The notes beneath the pieces are model-generated. The model was not told the DNA's origin, did no database searches, and saw nothing but the letters and a program-made list of their open reading frames with translations. A program made the position numbers and the translations under genes. 64,000 bases of DNA from Novosphingobium sp. PhB165 (GTDB lineage: Bacteria; Pseudomonadota; Alphaproteobacteria; Sphingomonadales; Sphingomonadaceae), in the NCBI RefSeq assembly GCF_004341845.1, contig NZ_SLVB01000004.1:1-64000 (forward strand). The letters are read 5' to 3'. The first letter of the stretch is position 1. Each line of letters begins with the position of its first letter. This document shows positions 62,484 through 64,000 of the stretch, in pieces.

Positions 62484-63179
62484 ATGACAAACACCGAAAT
62501 CCCTACGCTCGATGGCGACGGCATGATCCCCGCCTACGTCGCCCGTCCCGCAGGCACGCCGCGCGGGGCGATCATCGTCCAGCAGGAGATCTTCGGCGTG
62601 GACGCCGGTATTCGCCAGAAGGCCGATAGCTGGGCCGCGCGCGGCTACCTCGCGGTGGCGCCCGACACGTTCTGGCGCCAGAAGCCGGGCATCGAACTGA
62701 GCCCCTATAACGACGAGGAATTCAAGGAAGCCATCGGTCACATGATGGCCCACGACTTCGATCTTGGCATTCGCGATCTTGAAGCCGTGATCCACTGGGT
62801 TCGCCGTCAGGAAGGCGTGCCCAAGGTCGGCCTCGTCGGCTTCTGCATGGGTGGCCGCATCGCCTACATGGTCGCTACCCGCACCGACATCGACGCTTCG
62901 GTCGGCTACTACGGCGTGATGATCGACCAGATGCTCAATGAAAAGCATGCGATCGCCCGTCCGCTGATGCTGCACATTCCCACTGCCGACCACTTCGTGG
63001 ACGCCGCCGCGCAGAAGGCGATCCACGAAGGACTGGACGATCATCCGCGCGTAACGCTCTGGGACTACGAAGGCCTCGACCACGGCTTTGCGGCCGAAAT
63101 CGGCGCCCGCCGGGACGAAGCCGGGGCAAAGCTGGCGGACAGCCGAACCGAGGCGTTCTTTGCGGAGCATGTCGGCTAA
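62484..63179 (+). CDS. Dienelactone hydrolase family protein
   Basis: A 231-residue alpha/beta hydrolase. The nucleophile cysteine is in GFCMGGR (about 118-124); the aspartate is in IPTADHFVD and the histidine in GLDHGF, giving the cysteine-type triad of dienelactone hydrolases. Such enzymes open lactones in aromatic-ring breakdown, common in sphingomonads; the substrate here is not shown. It is upstream of the glutamate synthase-like gene, 6 bases apart. Confidence 0.9.
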   Translation: MTNTEIPTLDGDGMIPAYVARPAGTPRGAIIVQQEIFGVDAGIRQKADSWAARGYLAVAPDTFWRQKPGIELSPYNDEEFKEAIGHMMAHDFDLGIRDLEAVIHWVRRQEGVPKVGLVGFCMGGRIAYMVATRTDIDASVGYYGVMIDQMLNEKHAIARPLMLHIPTADHFVDAAAQKAIHEGLDDHPRVTLWDYEGLDHGFAAEIGARRDEAGAKLADSRTEAFFAEHVG

Positions 63180-63185
63180 ACCACG

Positions 63186-64000
63186 ATGACTATCGCCCCG
63201 CGCTACGCCGTGCCGCTTGTGGTCGTGATTCTCACGGCCGCTTGCTGGCTCATTCCCTTGTGGCGCTGGGCGCTGGTACTGATGGTGCCGGTCCTGCTGC
63301 TGACGTTTTGGGACTTCTTCCAGAACCGCCACGCTCTCAGACGCAACTATCCCTTCATTGCCCGCGTCCGCTGGCTGTTCGAGGACATGCGCCCTTACTT
63401 GCGCGCCTATGTCGTCGAGGGCGACCGCGAAGGCCGGCCCTTCACGGTGGAGGAGCGCAGCCTCGTCTACGCCCGCGCCAAGGGCGAGATCGATTCGCAC
63501 CCGATGGGCACCGAACTCGATGTCTATTCGGACGAATACGAATGGCTCGGCCACTCGATCGCCCCGAACGAAAAGGCCCCCAAGAACTGGCGGGTGAAGA
63601 TCGGCGGCGAGGAATGCACCCAGCCTTACGAAAGCGCCCTGCTCAACATCTCGGCCATGAGCTTCGGTTCGCTTTCCGCCAATGCCATTCAAGCGCTCAA
63701 CAAGGGTGCGGCCATTGGCGGCTTCGCGCATGACACCGGCGAGGGGTCGATCAGCCCCTACCACCGCATGCATGGCGGCGACCTGATCTGGGAACTGGGC
63801 AGCGGCTATTTCGGCTGCCGCCACAAGGATGGCAGCTTCGATCCCGTTCTTTTCGCGGAACAGGCGCAGACCGATCAGGTCAAGATGGTCGAGATCAAGC
63901 TGAGTCAGGGCGCCAAGCCGGGACACGGCGGCGTGCTGCCGGGCCCCAAAGTGACTCCCGAGATTGCCGAGACCCGCAAGGTGGAAGTGGGGCAGGACTG
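63186..64000 (+). CDS. FMN-binding glutamate synthase family protein (C-terminus cut off)
   Basis: The frame is open from the ATG at 63186 to the window edge (about 271 residues), so the gene is truncated by the window and not by a mutation. Two hydrophobic segments near the N-terminus (about 8-41) are followed by the glutamate-synthase-like FMN domain with NISAMSFGSLSANAIQALNKGA and KLSQGAKPGHGGVLPG. Unlike true GltB it has no glutaminase domain and is membrane-anchored; its substrate is unknown. Confidence 0.85.
   Translation, partial: MTIAPRYAVPLVVVILTAACWLIPLWRWALVLMVPVLLLTFWDFFQNRHALRRNYPFIARVRWLFEDMRPYLRAYVVEGDREGRPFTVEERSLVYARAKGEIDSHPMGTELDVYSDEYEWLGHSIAPNEKAPKNWRVKIGGEECTQPYESALLNISAMSFGSLSANAIQALNKGAAIGGFAHDTGEGSISPYHRMHGGDLIWELGSGYFGCRHKDGSFDPVLFAEQAQTDQVKMVEIKLSQGAKPGHGGVLPGPKVTPEIAETRKVEVGQD

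Overview
The window is a gene-dense, GC-rich chromosomal segment that reads as the core genome of a sphingomonad alphaproteobacterium (Sphingomonadales, probably Novosphingobium or a close relative). This rests on gene content from memory of these groups, not on a database search: TrcR (DUF1013), MmcB, a Suv3-type helicase beside FdxA and CarD, COQ7-type ubiquinone synthesis, a DUF6489 protein and sphingomonad-type REP hairpins. No transposase, prophage, CRISPR array or rRNA operon was seen.

Layout. 0-3.9 kb: a minus-strand module of a TonB-dependent receptor, a YezD/DUF2292 protein and an Rrf2 regulator, with a strong palindrome in front. 4.1-6.7 kb: an SDR dehydrogenase plus a membrane protein, divergent from a GlxA/AraC regulator, with a perfect TGTCGC palindrome between. 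6.7-14.5 kb: tRNA-Arg, mmcB under a LexA box, a DEAD-box RNA helicase, and envC-ctpA-dsbB-coq7. 14.5-20.6 kb: a compact minus operon gpmA-purE-purK-folA-ribF-yihY-fabI. 20.7-25.8 kb: tRNA-Thr, a lytic transglycosylase, galU, murA and small or unknown proteins. 25.9-31.1 kb: an MFS transporter and a minus block proA-nadD-rsfS-rlmH-fatty acid hydroxylase. 31.4-41.5 kb: M23 peptidase-bactofilin, trcR, a quinone oxidoreductase, clpA, an exonuclease-ligase DNA repair pair and a truncated hemoglobin. 41.7-45.8 kb: a minus block of a LysM/M23-type peptidase, hemB, a GNAT, a gamma carbonic anhydrase and DUF167. 46-54 kb: Suv3-like helicase, S4 protein, fdxA, carD, a lipoprotein, tsaC/sua5 and acyl-CoA dehydrogenase-DUF815. 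54-64 kb: a sugar dehydrogenase, fRMsr, then the segregation/tRNA-modification block mnmE-mnmG-rsmG-parA-parB, DUF6489, a dienelactone hydrolase and a truncated glutamate-synthase-like gene.

The strongest large-scale signal is chromosome segregation. Four perfect 16-bp parS sites (TGTTCCACGTGGAACA) lie at 58.2-61.1 kb around and inside rsmG, mnmG and mnmE, beside parAB. Near-matches sit at 5.2, 24.0, 41.0 and 52.4 kb. The segment therefore probably lies close to the replication origin, with ParB loading over a wide area. Several parS copies lie inside genes and are read as peptides such as FHVEQ.

Most genes are housekeeping. Accessory or poorly described points worth attention are the Rrf2-YezD-TonB module and its operator, the GlxA-SDR pair, a long hairpin element that supplies the start codon of yihY, two near-identical REP double hairpins, the pairing of an acyl-CoA dehydrogenase with a DUF815 ATPase, and a palindrome ahead of carD. 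I found no clearly new multi-gene defence or mobile system here.
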